This document shows, piece after piece, positions 23,099-29,289 of a stretch of 41,243 nt of DNA. Below the pieces are notes generated by a model, which was given only the letters and a program-made list of their open reading frames with translations, had not been told where the DNA came from and did not search any database. The position numbers were made by a program, and so were the translations under genes. Source of the DNA: a virus; IMG/VR virus record IMGVR_UViG_3300037840_000153, positions 1 through 41,243 of that record; one strand, given 5' to 3'. Each line of letters begins with the position of its first letter. Positions within the stretch are counted from its first letter, which is position 1.

Positions 23099-23835
23099 AA
23101 TTTAAACGCTTCCTGCTTTGCGGGCTTTGGTGATTCGATGAACATATCGGGCTGCTTCAGCGCCTCGGATATGCGACGGCAGGCAATGTCGAAATATTTT
23201 GGTTCGATTTCGATGCCGATGAATTTGCGGCCGAGCTTGACGGCGGCGACGCCAGTTGTGCCGCTGCCCATGAAGGGGTCCAAAATTCTTAGCCCAGGGG
23301 GGGGTAGTTGACGAATACACCACCGCATTACTTCAAGTGGCTTTTGTGTGGGGTGCTCTTTGCCATCCTGCAGGGCAAGTGAGCGCGGATAATTAATACG
23401 GCGTGCTGCGCCTTCCCAAGAGCAATAGGCCATTTCAACATCCGCGAGTGTAAAATCGGTCTGGCCCTTATCCCAAATAAGCCACTTCATTGAAGGTGGC
23501 ACGAGATCGGTAAAATAATTTCCACCCCATAAAATCTGCACTTCGCTGCGAGACCGTAACAAATTAAATATTTCAGGTGCCGGCCGTTCCTGGTCCCAAG
23601 CCAGTGACTCCCGAAGCGGTGACCATCCATGCGATGCCTGGAATGAACCGCGCTTGCCGTAGTCAATCCCGTAGGGCGGGTCGGTAACGACTGCGTCAAC
23701 CCGTAACAATGTCGGCAATATCTCCCGGCAATCCCCAAGATAAAGCGTCACGCCTTCGGCTAGTCGCTCGATTCTCCGCGCCCCGTTGACCGAATCCGGT
23801 GCCGCTCCCACGATGGCCCCCTCGTGACCCATCAC
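23095..23835 (-). CDS. Beta-class DNA methyltransferase 1 (N6-adenine or N4-cytosine)
   Basis: 246 residues. Motif IV DPPYG is at 52-56 and precedes the AdoMet-binding motif I (DPFMGSGTTG, 186-195), the order of beta-class amino-methyltransferases; HPTQKP at 161-166 and GRKFIGIEIEPKYFDIA follow the family. It transfers a methyl group from AdoMet to an exocyclic amine in DNA; the recognised sequence cannot be read. Residues 3-17 (GHEGAIVGAAPDSVN) come from border palindrome 15. No restriction endonuclease is nearby, so it is probably protective or regulatory. Confidence 0.88.
   Translation of the reverse strand: MMGHEGAIVGAAPDSVNGARRIERLAEGVTLYLGDCREILPTLLRVDAVVTDPPYGIDYGKRGSFQASHGWSPLRESLAWDQERPAPEIFNLLRSRSEVQILWGGNYFTDLVPPSMKWLIWDKGQTDFTLADVEMAYCSWEGAARRINYPRSLALQDGKEHPTQKPLEVMRWCIRQLPPPGLRILDPFMGSGTTGVAAVKLGRKFIGIEIEPKYFDIACRRISEALKQPDMFIESPKPAKQEAFKL
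23785..23829 (+). repeat. Border palindrome copy 15
   Basis: GTTGACCGAATCCGG ... CCCTCGTGACC. It encodes the GHEG...PDSV start of methyltransferase 1. Confidence 0.85.
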
Positions 23836-24131
23836 CTTCCCCCAATCCCCGCTGGCTTATGACTCACCCCGTCACGCTGATTAGTTTCTTCCGCGCACAA
23901 TGCCGCTGCCGATCCGATGCATGAATAGAGCGGTGGTCGCTCGAAATGTTTTGGAAATAATACTGTGTGATTGACAATAGCGCCGATGGTGAAATGTTCT
24001 TCGCCTCGTGCTCTTGCGGCGAGCATGGCGTTGGCGAAGTTTAGATTCATGAGGATATATTGTTGGCGCTCGAAGAAACTGATTCCTGGGTCTGTTGTTT
24101 GGTCGGGATCGAAGAAAGTTGAATGTGTCAC
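23832..24131 (-). CDS. Hypothetical protein starting at a GTG inside a border palindrome
   Basis: 99 residues. The only early start is GTG at 24131, in the right arm of copy 16 (CTCGTGACA), with no ribosome site upstream. The protein is soluble, with aromatic and His residues (ISFFERQQYILMNLNFANAMLAARARGEEHFTIGAIVNHTVLFP). The stop overlaps the start of methyltransferase 1 (TGATG). Function unknown. Confidence 0.55.
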   Translation of the reverse strand: MTHSTFFDPDQTTDPGISFFERQQYILMNLNFANAMLAARARGEEHFTIGAIVNHTVLFPKHFERPPLYSCIGSAAALCAEETNQRDGVSHKPAGIGGR

Positions 24132-24169
24132 GAGGGCACCATGTTGTTGATGGACCGGACTCGGTCACC
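24126..24169 (-). repeat. Border palindrome copy 16
   Basis: Leftward strand reads GGTGACCGAGTCCGG ... GCCCTCGTGACA. The GTG is the only start available for the gene at 23832-24131. It faces copy 17. Confidence 0.88.
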
Positions 24170-24190
24170 GTCGCTCTGAGTACGCAGAAG

Positions 24191-24439
24191 TTACTCGCCG
24201 TTTAGTCGGTCCATGTCACGCTGGTGCTTCTCCAAACACGCCTTAGAACATTGCCGCTCATGGCATTTGTGGCACTCAAAGCCCCAACCACTAAGCGTCC
24301 CGCCGCACGTATAACAATGTGTCTGCAGAGCCGCTCTTGCCCTATCCACTTCGTCTCTAGACGGCTCTGTTTTCATTCCGATTTCATCGCGCAAGTTCCG
24401 CGCCCGATCCAGTCGCATGTGGGTCCGCTCGCTGATCAT
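24191..24439 (-). CDS. Small zinc-finger protein
   Basis: 82 residues. A charged helical N-terminus is followed by CYTCGGTLSGWGFECHKCHERQCSKACLEKH: Cys pairs CYTC, CHKC and further C...C, H residues make one or two zinc knuckles. AAGGACC lies before the ATG. It follows the methyltransferase 2 reading frame closely. It may bind nucleic acid or a protein partner. Confidence 0.65.
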   Translation of the reverse strand: MISERTHMRLDRARNLRDEIGMKTEPSRDEVDRARAALQTHCYTCGGTLSGWGFECHKCHERQCSKACLEKHQRDMDRLNGE

Positions 24440-24583
24440 TGGTCCTTACCTCATTCCTAATATTGCCAGTTCCCTATCCCACTCAGTTACTGGCGCCGGA
24501 ATCGCATTTGCGCGCGGGAATCCTCTCGGTTGTCTCTGGGCTATTCCCTGTTCCTGCTTAAAGCGATCCGGCTCATCTGGCGG

Positions 24584-25309
24584 TTAATCTGTTTCATAGT
24601 CGAAGGGTTCGGCATATTCTTCTTCAGATCGCAACTCAGGACGACCAAAGCCAATCATATCTGGCTGTTTCTCATCGCGGCGCAAACGGTCACAAGCCAC
24701 ATCAAAGTATTCTGGCTCTATCTCGATCCCGATGAACGGACGGCCAGCCTTTCTCGCGGCAACGCCTGTACTGCCGCTGCCCATGAATGGGTCGCAGATC
24801 AGACCCAGCGGCATCCATCGGAGCAGACGTTCGAGCAGCCCAACAGGCTTTTCATTCGGATGTAGACGCCCATTTTTTGCCGTCGACTGCGTAGGTGGAT
24901 GGTAAATCACGCTCCCAAAATTTCGACCACCAACAAATCCCTTCCCGATTACGTACAGTTCGCAATGGGAAGGCTTCCAAGGCAGGTCCAGAGCGCCCAT
25001 GCCGAGTGCTGGCCCTTGGTCCCAAATCAAATGCTGGCGCGTTCCCGGTGGCTCTGTGACCTTGTGAGTGCCGAACACGATTGCCGGACAGGCAATCATC
25101 GCTAGGGCGGCGTCGCGCACGCTGCAGTCTGTGTCATTGGTGATCTTGCGGCCGGCCTTCCATAGCTGGTCGGTGGCGTAGCCGCTCTGATAGGCCATCC
25201 CATAGGGCGGGTCGGTGAGGACCGCAGCGATGCCGGCGAGCGTCGGCAGAATTTCTCTGCAGTCGCCGAGGTACAGCGTCGCGTTGCCTATGGTCTCAAT
25301 TTTTCCCAT
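24584..25309 (-). CDS. Beta-class DNA methyltransferase 2, possibly shortened by a stop codon
   Basis: 241 residues. DPPYG at 33-37 comes before DPFMGSGSTG (173-182), with LHPNEKP (149-155) and RPFIGIEIEPEYFDVA. It is a paralogue of methyltransferase 1 in order and motifs; the target is unknown. After its TAA (24584-24586) the same frame stays open for 45 codons to 24446 (start PPDEPDRFKQEQGIAQRQPR) and ends 7 nt before the next ATG, so the original protein was probably about 50 residues longer. A nonsense change, a sequencing error or readthrough would explain it. Only a weak ribosome site is seen. Confidence 0.87.
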   Translation of the reverse strand: MGKIETIGNATLYLGDCREILPTLAGIAAVLTDPPYGMAYQSGYATDQLWKAGRKITNDTDCSVRDAALAMIACPAIVFGTHKVTEPPGTRQHLIWDQGPALGMGALDLPWKPSHCELYVIGKGFVGGRNFGSVIYHPPTQSTAKNGRLHPNEKPVGLLERLLRWMPLGLICDPFMGSGSTGVAARKAGRPFIGIEIEPEYFDVACDRLRRDEKQPDMIGFGRPELRSEEEYAEPFDYETD

Positions 25310-25318
25310 GCTAATCTG

Positions 25319-25459
25319 TCACACGTCGTTGACATTTGGAACTACCCACGAACACGAAAGCAACAACAAAACAAACATCGGATTGTCGAGGCACGCTAGA
25401 ACAATCACCATCGGATCATTCGCCAGCGCAATGGTGACCGTGATGAGGTGCAGAATCAT
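25319..25459 (-). CDS. Small hydrophobic protein overlapping border palindrome 17
   Basis: 46 residues (MILHLITVTIALANDPMVIVLACLDNPMFVLLLLSCSWVV...). It is hydrophobic over most of its length, with one or two membrane spans. GAGGGC lies 4 nt before the ATG. The start is inside border palindrome 17. It could be a short membrane protein or a chance frame; no other gene fits 25310-25466. Confidence 0.4.
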   Translation of the reverse strand: MILHLITVTIALANDPMVIVLACLDNPMFVLLLLSCSWVVPNVNDV

Positions 25460-25474
25460 TGTGCCCTCATGACC
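25433..25474 (+). repeat. Border palindrome copy 17, degenerate
   Basis: GGTGACCGTGATGAGG ... TGCCCTCATGACC. It lacks GANTC and has CATGAC in place of CGTGAC. It encodes the NGS end of methyltransferase 3. Confidence 0.65.
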
Positions 25475-26783
25475 CATTCGCTGATTGAGCCGAAGTCAAG
25501 TCCACAAACGCCGCGATGGTCTCGAACGTTGGTGCCATGCCGGGGAGAATCAATTCCGGTAGAGAAGGTGAACCCGCGTCCCCCATGGGCTGGAGGGCTG
25601 AGGATAGGGTGGACGCGGGTTCCGGCGCCGACGCTGAGGAAATGGCGGGCGTCAGGGCCGTTTGCGGTTCTTGAGTCGTTCTTGATTCGGACGGTTTATA
25701 GTCTTCCTTCCGAATCACAGGTTTGGCGGTAAAGCGTGCGGCGTCGTCGGGATATGTCAACAGCTTGCGTTGATTGGGTGGAATCCAAAACGGTGGGAGC
25801 CGCTTCGCATTCTTAATCCAGAGTAACCAAATGTACGCGGTTGCCGTTGAATTTTCCGGCTTCCATGCGCCCTTGCATAACGGGACGCGCTCGCTAAAGA
25901 AAGCGATCAAGGTGGGTGGGTGATTGAGGAAAATATTTTCGTATCGTCCAACTGATTCGAGCCATTGCAGCCGCACGAACATCGCGACACCGACTTGCGC
26001 AAGTTCGATAGCGCGCAAAACAAATTGTTCTGTTTTCTTGCCGAATGGAGGATTTGTAATGATCCAATCCGCACCTGGACCGTCATACGTCAAAAAGTCA
26101 TATGGCGCATTGCCGTAGCCGTAACCGTGAATGTCAGATGCCACCACGGTTTTGAAATATTCGCGAAGGACTTCCGCCATATGTCCTTCGCCGCACGCAG
26201 GTTCCCAACAGGAAATAAAAGGTTCCTTCTCCAATCCAGGCACCACCTTGGGCACGATGACTTTTTCAAGGAGCGCCCGCGTTGCCCACGGCGGCGTGGG
26301 AAAATAATCGAGGCTTTCAAACGCTTCTTCGCGGGAACCCATGATTGCACGAGCGCCATTAACATCAGAAGTTTCAAGGGTTTTTGCCCCGCTTGCAGCG
26401 ATCCGTTCCCGAGTCGTGCTTATCATATCCTCGAATAGTTCGGGTGCCATGTCGGCGCGGGATTGGGCACGCTGCGATAGCTTCGAATCAATTCCTGCGT
26501 CGGCGAGCGTGGGACGTTCTAAAAAATCCTTTGACGACTTTTTTTTCGCTTGACGACCTTGGCGGAACAGTCCTGCTTCCTTAGCCGCCTCGATAATCTC
26601 GCCTAATCGGCGCTCGGCCCGTAACTCAAATTCAGTCGCGTCGGCCAGGAGCTTGTGATCTTTGATTTGCTTGGCCTTGAGCTTTGCCAGTTCCAATTCG
26701 TCCAACAAAGGAACGAGGTCATCGACCTGTGTTGCTTCCGCAATGGCAGCGCAGACGCGGTCGTATTGGGCTAGGCTGGTCAT
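25467..26783 (-). CDS. N6-adenine methyltransferase with helical N-terminal domain
   Basis: 438 residues from the ATG at 26783, overlapping the previous stop (ATGA) with AAGGGG upstream. Residues 20-130 are helical (ELRAERRLGEIIEAAKEAG...) and resemble a phage domain sometimes fused to or encoded near methyltransferases. The catalytic part has motif I SCWEPACGEGHMAEVL (191-206), SDIHGYGYG and motif IV NPPFGKK (244-250), an adenine-N6 methyltransferase pattern. The C-terminal 90 residues are Pro/Ser/Ala-rich. Third methyltransferase in the cluster; likely modifies phage DNA. Confidence 0.82.
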   Translation of the reverse strand: MTSLAQYDRVCAAIAEATQVDDLVPLLDELELAKLKAKQIKDHKLLADATEFELRAERRLGEIIEAAKEAGLFRQGRQAKKKSSKDFLERPTLADAGIDSKLSQRAQSRADMAPELFEDMISTTRERIAASGAKTLETSDVNGARAIMGSREEAFESLDYFPTPPWATRALLEKVIVPKVVPGLEKEPFISCWEPACGEGHMAEVLREYFKTVVASDIHGYGYGNAPYDFLTYDGPGADWIITNPPFGKKTEQFVLRAIELAQVGVAMFVRLQWLESVGRYENIFLNHPPTLIAFFSERVPLCKGAWKPENSTATAYIWLLWIKNAKRLPPFWIPPNQRKLLTYPDDAARFTAKPVIRKEDYKPSESRTTQEPQTALTPAISSASAPEPASTLSSALQPMGDAGSPSLPELILPGMAPTFETIAAFVDLTSAQSANGS

Positions 26784-27091
26784 ATCAGCCCCTTGTCCTT
26801 CGCCAGCCATTGCGGCAGCGTGAGTAGGATTGCGCCGCCTTCGGCCTTGATGTATTCGACCTGTGACCGGGGAAGCCAAATCCATTGTGGCTTGCCCTTT
26901 TTCGCCGGATCAGAAACGGCAATCGCCTTCTTTTCCGGGTTGTCCATCATCAGCCATACCGTCACGTCGATTATGTCCGAAGCGCCAGTGACGCGCGGCC
27001 CGCGACCGGGGCGATGCTGTTCTTCGTTCTCGCCGAATCGTCCCCGCTCGCGTGGTGCGAACATATCGGCACTGTCGAATTCTCGCGGCAT
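26780..27091 (-). CDS. Hypothetical protein coupled to methyltransferase 3
   Basis: 103 residues from the ATG at 27091 (AGGGGC upstream). After a charged start (MPREFDSADMFAPRERGRFGENEEQHRPGRGPRVTGASDII) it has a small folded part (DVTVWLMMDNPEKKAIAVSDPAKKGKPQWIWLPRSQVEYI). The stop overlaps the methyltransferase start. Function unknown. Confidence 0.65.
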   Translation of the reverse strand: MPREFDSADMFAPRERGRFGENEEQHRPGRGPRVTGASDIIDVTVWLMMDNPEKKAIAVSDPAKKGKPQWIWLPRSQVEYIKAEGGAILLTLPQWLAKDKGLI

Positions 27092-27092
27092 G

Positions 27093-27557
27093 TTACTGCC
27101 CCTTACTATCCGGCATCGCCAGCGGCCCCAACGTGCCGCGATAGCTCGGCATGTCTTTGATTCCAAGCTGCATTCGTGCGTCGAAATGCGAATCGGTTCG
27201 GCGCTTTACGAGCACCAGCGATTCACAATCCATATCGAAAATCGGTTTGTCCATCTTTTTGAAATATTCAATCTCGCTTTTGACGCCGTCGCTCGTGTCC
27301 CAGCCGTCCATGTGTGCGACAATCAAACAATCGCAGCGTTCCATCATGACGTGGTTGTGCGGATACCAGAGGTTCAAATCCACCGGATCAAGGTCACCGT
27401 ACACTGCGAGCGGATGACAGTGAACGATTGGGCAATATGTAAAAATGCCCGCTGTTCTTAAGCGGGCTGCGATACGAGCTACGTCTTGGAATGCTGCGAC
27501 AAGTCCTTTCTCGTAACGAGAATATGGACTGCCGAGATAGGCCAATAAATTCGCCAC
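27093..27557 (-). CDS. DUF1937-like protein, nucleoside deoxyribosyltransferase-type fold
   Basis: 154 residues, GTG start with GGAGGGGAAGAAA before it. It begins LAYLGSPYSRYEKGLVAAFQDVARIAARLRTAGIFTYCPIVHCHPLA, the DUF1937 pattern related to nucleoside 2-deoxyribosyltransferases, then RCDCLIVAHMDGWDTSDGVKSEIEYFKKMDKPIF, where a catalytic-type E is expected (EIEYF). Such proteins may act on nucleotide sugars or bases; the substrate is unknown. Border palindrome 18 lies 20 nt upstream. Confidence 0.78.
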   Translation of the reverse strand: MANLLAYLGSPYSRYEKGLVAAFQDVARIAARLRTAGIFTYCPIVHCHPLAVYGDLDPVDLNLWYPHNHVMMERCDCLIVAHMDGWDTSDGVKSEIEYFKKMDKPIFDMDCESLVLVKRRTDSHFDARMQLGIKDMPSYRGTLGPLAMPDSKGQ

Positions 27558-27577
27558 TTTCTTCCCCTCCGCAGAAC

Positions 27578-27622
27578 GATGACCGAGTCCGGTCTTTCAG
27601 CACGCGACAGACTCTCGTGACG
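27578..27622 (+). repeat. Border palindrome copy 18
   Basis: GATGACCGAGTCCGG ... GCGACAGACTCTCGTGAC. It lies upstream of the DUF1937-like gene in the transcription direction. Confidence 0.88.
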
Positions 27623-27627
27623 CACTT

Positions 27628-27804
27628 CTAGCTCAACATATCGTCTATATCGTAGCGCATTTCCAAACGTTCCACGAACTCCGTTGCTCTTCTCCGGCGA
27701 TTCTTTCGTCGTACTTGACGCCTTTGCTCGGGCAACAAATCGTTGAACATCTTGATTGCGTCCGCGAGGATTTCGACGATTTCCTTGTCGCTGCGGTATT
27801 GCAC
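27628..27804 (-). CDS. Small basic protein with GTG start
   Basis: 58 residues (MQYRSDKEIVEILADAIK...RYDIDDMLS). Rich in Arg in the middle (EQRRQVRRKNRRRRATEFVERLEMR) and probably helical. GTG at 27804 has AGGAG 10 nt upstream and comes 5 nt after the previous stop. Function unknown; nucleic-acid binding is possible. Confidence 0.55.
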   Translation of the reverse strand: MQYRSDKEIVEILADAIKMFNDLLPEQRRQVRRKNRRRRATEFVERLEMRYDIDDMLS

Positions 27805-27809
27805 TGACG

Positions 27810-28031
27810 CTACGCTCCTAAAACTCGAACTTCCTTACCTTCCACTGATCGCAGATGGTCGATTGCGAGTGTGAGATTTGCAACCGTTTGCAGGTAGTTC
27901 CGATACCGTTTCTTGATGTTGAGATATTCCTTGGTGCCTTCGAGGCGGTCTAGGGCTTTGGCGATTGTTTCCGCGCGGCGCAGAGCGTTGGCGCGTCGTT
28001 TGGATAAGAGAAGGATAGGGTTCTGTGTCAC
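27810..28031 (-). CDS. Small helical protein starting at a GTG inside border palindrome 19
   Basis: 73 residues (TQNPILLLSKRRANALRRAETIAKALDRLEG...). Two or three amphipathic helices. The only early start is GTG at 28031, in the right arm of copy 19, with no ribosome site upstream. The gene upstream ends in the same repeat and overlaps it (stop at 28028). Function unknown. Confidence 0.55.
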   Translation of the reverse strand: MTQNPILLLSKRRANALRRAETIAKALDRLEGTKEYLNIKKRYRNYLQTVANLTLAIDHLRSVEGKEVRVLGA

Positions 28032-28070
28032 GAGAGTTTGTTCCCGGTGGATAGACCGGACTCGGTCACC
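28026..28070 (-). repeat. Border palindrome copy 19
   Basis: Leftward strand reads GGTGACCGAGTCCGG ... GAACAAACTCTCGTGACA. It encodes the VTESGLSTGNKLS tail of the upstream gene and the GTG start of the next one. Confidence 0.9.
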
Positions 28071-28372
28071 GTTGCGCCTGTGCTTTCGTATTTGGCCTTA
28101 AGGCGCTGAAATTCCGCGCGATCCCGCTTTTCGCCTTCGGCCTCGCGGTTTACCCTGTCGGCTTCATAAATTCGCTCGTTGTAGAGGTCCATCGCAATCT
28201 CGACCTGCGCACGGAACCAATCCACAATGCGCTGGTCGATGCCGTCGCCGTTGTCGGACCAATTGCACCAGCCGTAATCGTAGTCGGCGATATGGCCGTG
28301 CATTTCAAAATGCGCTGTGATCACGGGCCGGTGGTCACCCACGACGCGCCCCCAATGTTTCACGTGAAACAA
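28028..28372 (-). CDS. Hypothetical protein whose N-terminus lies on parS
   Basis: 114 residues if the TTG at 28372 is used (GGAG 8 nt upstream); TTG at 28378 is an alternative. It begins FHVKH, encoded by the parS palindrome. The body is acidic with many Asp, Trp and Arg residues (HIADYDYGWCNWSDNGDGIDQRIVDWFRAQ) and a charged helix. The last 13 residues (VTESGLSTGNKLS) come from border palindrome 19. Function unknown. Confidence 0.55.
   Translation of the reverse strand: MFHVKHWGRVVGDHRPVITAHFEMHGHIADYDYGWCNWSDNGDGIDQRIVDWFRAQVEIAMDLYNERIYEADRVNREAEGEKRDRAEFQRLKAKYESTGATVTESGLSTGNKLS
28356..28371. promoter_or_regulatory. parS: Perfect parS centromere site
   Basis: The 16-bp palindrome TGTTTCACGTGAAACA is identical to the bacterial chromosomal parS consensus bound by ParB. 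It lies inside the start of a leftward gene, 131 bp from the end of the repressor gene. No ParA or ParB gene is in the window, so host ParB is the likely partner. ParB loads at parS as a CTP-dependent clamp and spreads along DNA. Confidence 0.85.
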
Positions 28373-28396
28373 AGCCAAATCTCCGAAAAATCAACG

Positions 28397-28429
28397 CCTT
28401 ATGTGACTTTTTTGCCACATTGCATAAGG
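28397..28429. repeat. Imperfect palindrome between parS and the repressor gene
   Basis: CCTTATG (28397-28403) and CATAAGG (28423-28429) are 7-bp arms; inside, ATGTG and CACAT also match around a T-rich centre. It could be a protein-binding site linked to parS or an mRNA hairpin at the repressor 3' end. The rest of 28373-28486 has no clear gene. Confidence 0.4.
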
Positions 28430-28486
28430 ATGGCCGCAGAAAGTGCATGGTGCGGCGGTGTGCGCGGCGTTTTGGGGGTTTTGGGG

Positions 28487-28690
28487 TCATTCGGCGGCTT
28501 CCTGCGGCGTTTTGACGCATAATTCAGCCAAAACCCGCTCAATTAAGGGAATAGCCGCGCCCGAAGCAGGGGGACCCCGGGTCTCCCAATTGAGGATTGT
28601 GGTCCTTTTAACCCCAAAATGCCGCGCAAATTGCTCCTGGGTCTCGCCCCGGCGTCGGCGCGCTCGTTTAAGGTCGCTAGCCGTAATCAT
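28487..28690 (-). CDS. Cro/CI-type transcription repressor
   Basis: 67 residues. The whole protein is an XRE helix-turn-helix domain: DLKRARRRRGETQEQFARHFGVKRTTILNWETRG with the recognition helix VKRTTILNWE, then a last helix. There is no C-terminal oligomerisation or cleavage domain. The gene is divergent from the rightward block and faces two GTCA-N5-TGAC palindromes that overlap both promoters, the arrangement of a lysogeny-type switch. Its predicted promoter would place the RNA start at the ATG, so the mRNA may be leaderless. Confidence 0.78.
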   Translation of the reverse strand: MITASDLKRARRRRGETQEQFARHFGVKRTTILNWETRGPPASGAAIPLIERVLAELCVKTPQEAAE

Positions 28691-28695
28691 GCCCC

Positions 28696-28724
28696 TTCAT
28701 AGCCCAAAAAAAATCTTTCGTCAA
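28696..28724 (-). promoter_or_regulatory. Predicted repressor promoter
   Basis: On the leftward strand TTGACG, 17 nt, TATGAA, then GGGGC and the ATG at 28690. Spacing and hexamers fit sigma70. The short distance from the -10 box to the ATG suggests leaderless translation or a start a few bases further on. Confidence 0.5.
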
Positions 28725-28732
28725 CGCTTGAC
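28720..28732. promoter_or_regulatory. Operator candidate 1 (GTCA-N5-TGAC)
   Basis: GTCAACGCTTGAC, palindromic with 5-bp arms around CGC. It overlaps the -35 boxes of both divergent promoters. Same spacing as operator 2, 17 bp away centre to centre. Confidence 0.55.
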
Positions 28733-28755
28733 AATCGTCAGGAAATGACTATTCT
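28728..28755 (+). promoter_or_regulatory. Predicted rightward early promoter
   Basis: TTGACA (28728-28733), 16 nt, TATTCT (28750-28755), a good sigma70 match. It is the only clear promoter seen for the rightward block and is covered by both operator candidates. Confidence 0.65.
28737..28749. promoter_or_regulatory. Operator candidate 2 (GTCA-N5-TGAC)
   Basis: GTCAGGAAATGAC, with 4-bp arms, fills the spacer of the rightward promoter directly before its -10 box. A repressor bound here would block that promoter. Confidence 0.5.
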
Positions 28756-28782
28756 ACATTTCATCGAACAAGGGGACTAGCC

Positions 28783-28986
28783 ATGACGAAACAACAGCAA
28801 ACCGCCCTCATCTATCGCCACACGCACCGCGACTACAAAGGCACGGTCGGCGGCGAAAAGTCCATTCTGATTCTGCGCAACGGCGGCACGACAGCGGTTC
28901 CGTTGTCTTGCCTGACAGACGCTGAAATCGCCGAACGGTTGCCTTATGCGATGCGCAAAGAAGCCGAACGTAAAGCCGCAGCATAA
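28783..28986 (+). CDS. First gene of the rightward block, conserved hypothetical
   Basis: 67 residues with AAGGGGAC before the ATG. The core (YKGTVGGEKSILILRNGGTTAVPLSCLTDAEIAERLPYAMRKEAERKA) looks like a small beta-then-helix domain I associate with phages and prophages of Rhizobiales-like hosts, of unknown function. As the first gene after the operators it could be an early regulator, but it has no recognisable helix-turn-helix. Confidence 0.65.
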   Translation: MTKQQQTALIYRHTHRDYKGTVGGEKSILILRNGGTTAVPLSCLTDAEIAERLPYAMRKEAERKAAA

Positions 28987-28987
28987 C

Positions 28988-29031
28988 GGTGACCGAGTCC
29001 GGTCTCTCCAACTAACAAACTCTCGTGAGAC
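28988..29031 (+). repeat. Border palindrome copy 20
   Basis: GGTGACCGAGTCCGG ... CTAACAAACTCTCGTGAG. It begins 2 nt after the stop of the first rightward gene and ends 5 nt before the next ATG. Confidence 0.9.
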
Positions 29032-29035
29032 AGCC

Positions 29036-29215
29036 ATGCTTAAATCTCTTTCTTCCTACGACCCAAACGACCGCATCACCGCCCAAGCATTTGCGTTGGG
29101 GACTGAGGTTCGAGAACGCTGCGCCTCACAAAGCAAGATCGAAGAACTTGTGTTGCTCTTGGCTCTGAGTGTCAGCGTCAATGTCGGGATAGTGATTTGG
29201 GCTTTGGTGAAGTGA
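29036..29215 (+). CDS. Small protein with C-terminal membrane anchor
   Basis: 59 residues. A polar N-terminus (MLKSLSSYDPNDRITAQAFALGTEVRERC) is followed by a hydrophobic end (LVLLLALSVSVNVGIVIWALV). It is probably tail-anchored in the inner membrane. No good ribosome site is seen; border palindrome 20 is directly upstream. Confidence 0.55.
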   Translation: MLKSLSSYDPNDRITAQAFALGTEVRERCASQSKIEELVLLLALSVSVNVGIVIWALVK

Positions 29216-29218
29216 AAG

Positions 29219-29278
29219 TGTTGGGTCATTCTGGATCATGGGCTTCCTAATCGACACGGAAATTCATACGACCGCTGA
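29219..29278 (+). repeat. 60-bp border repeat, family 2, copy a
   Basis: Starts TGTTGGGTCATTCTGGATCA and ends with ACACGGAAATTCATACGACC plus GCTGA; the middle 13 nt differ from copy b. It precedes the gene at 29290. Confidence 0.85.
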
Positions 29279-29289
29279 GGGGAAAGACA

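Noticed and set aside
28355-28522. Rightward frame beginning MFHVKQ on parS
   Set aside because: It runs antisense into the repressor gene, has no ribosome site and its start is explained by the palindrome itself.
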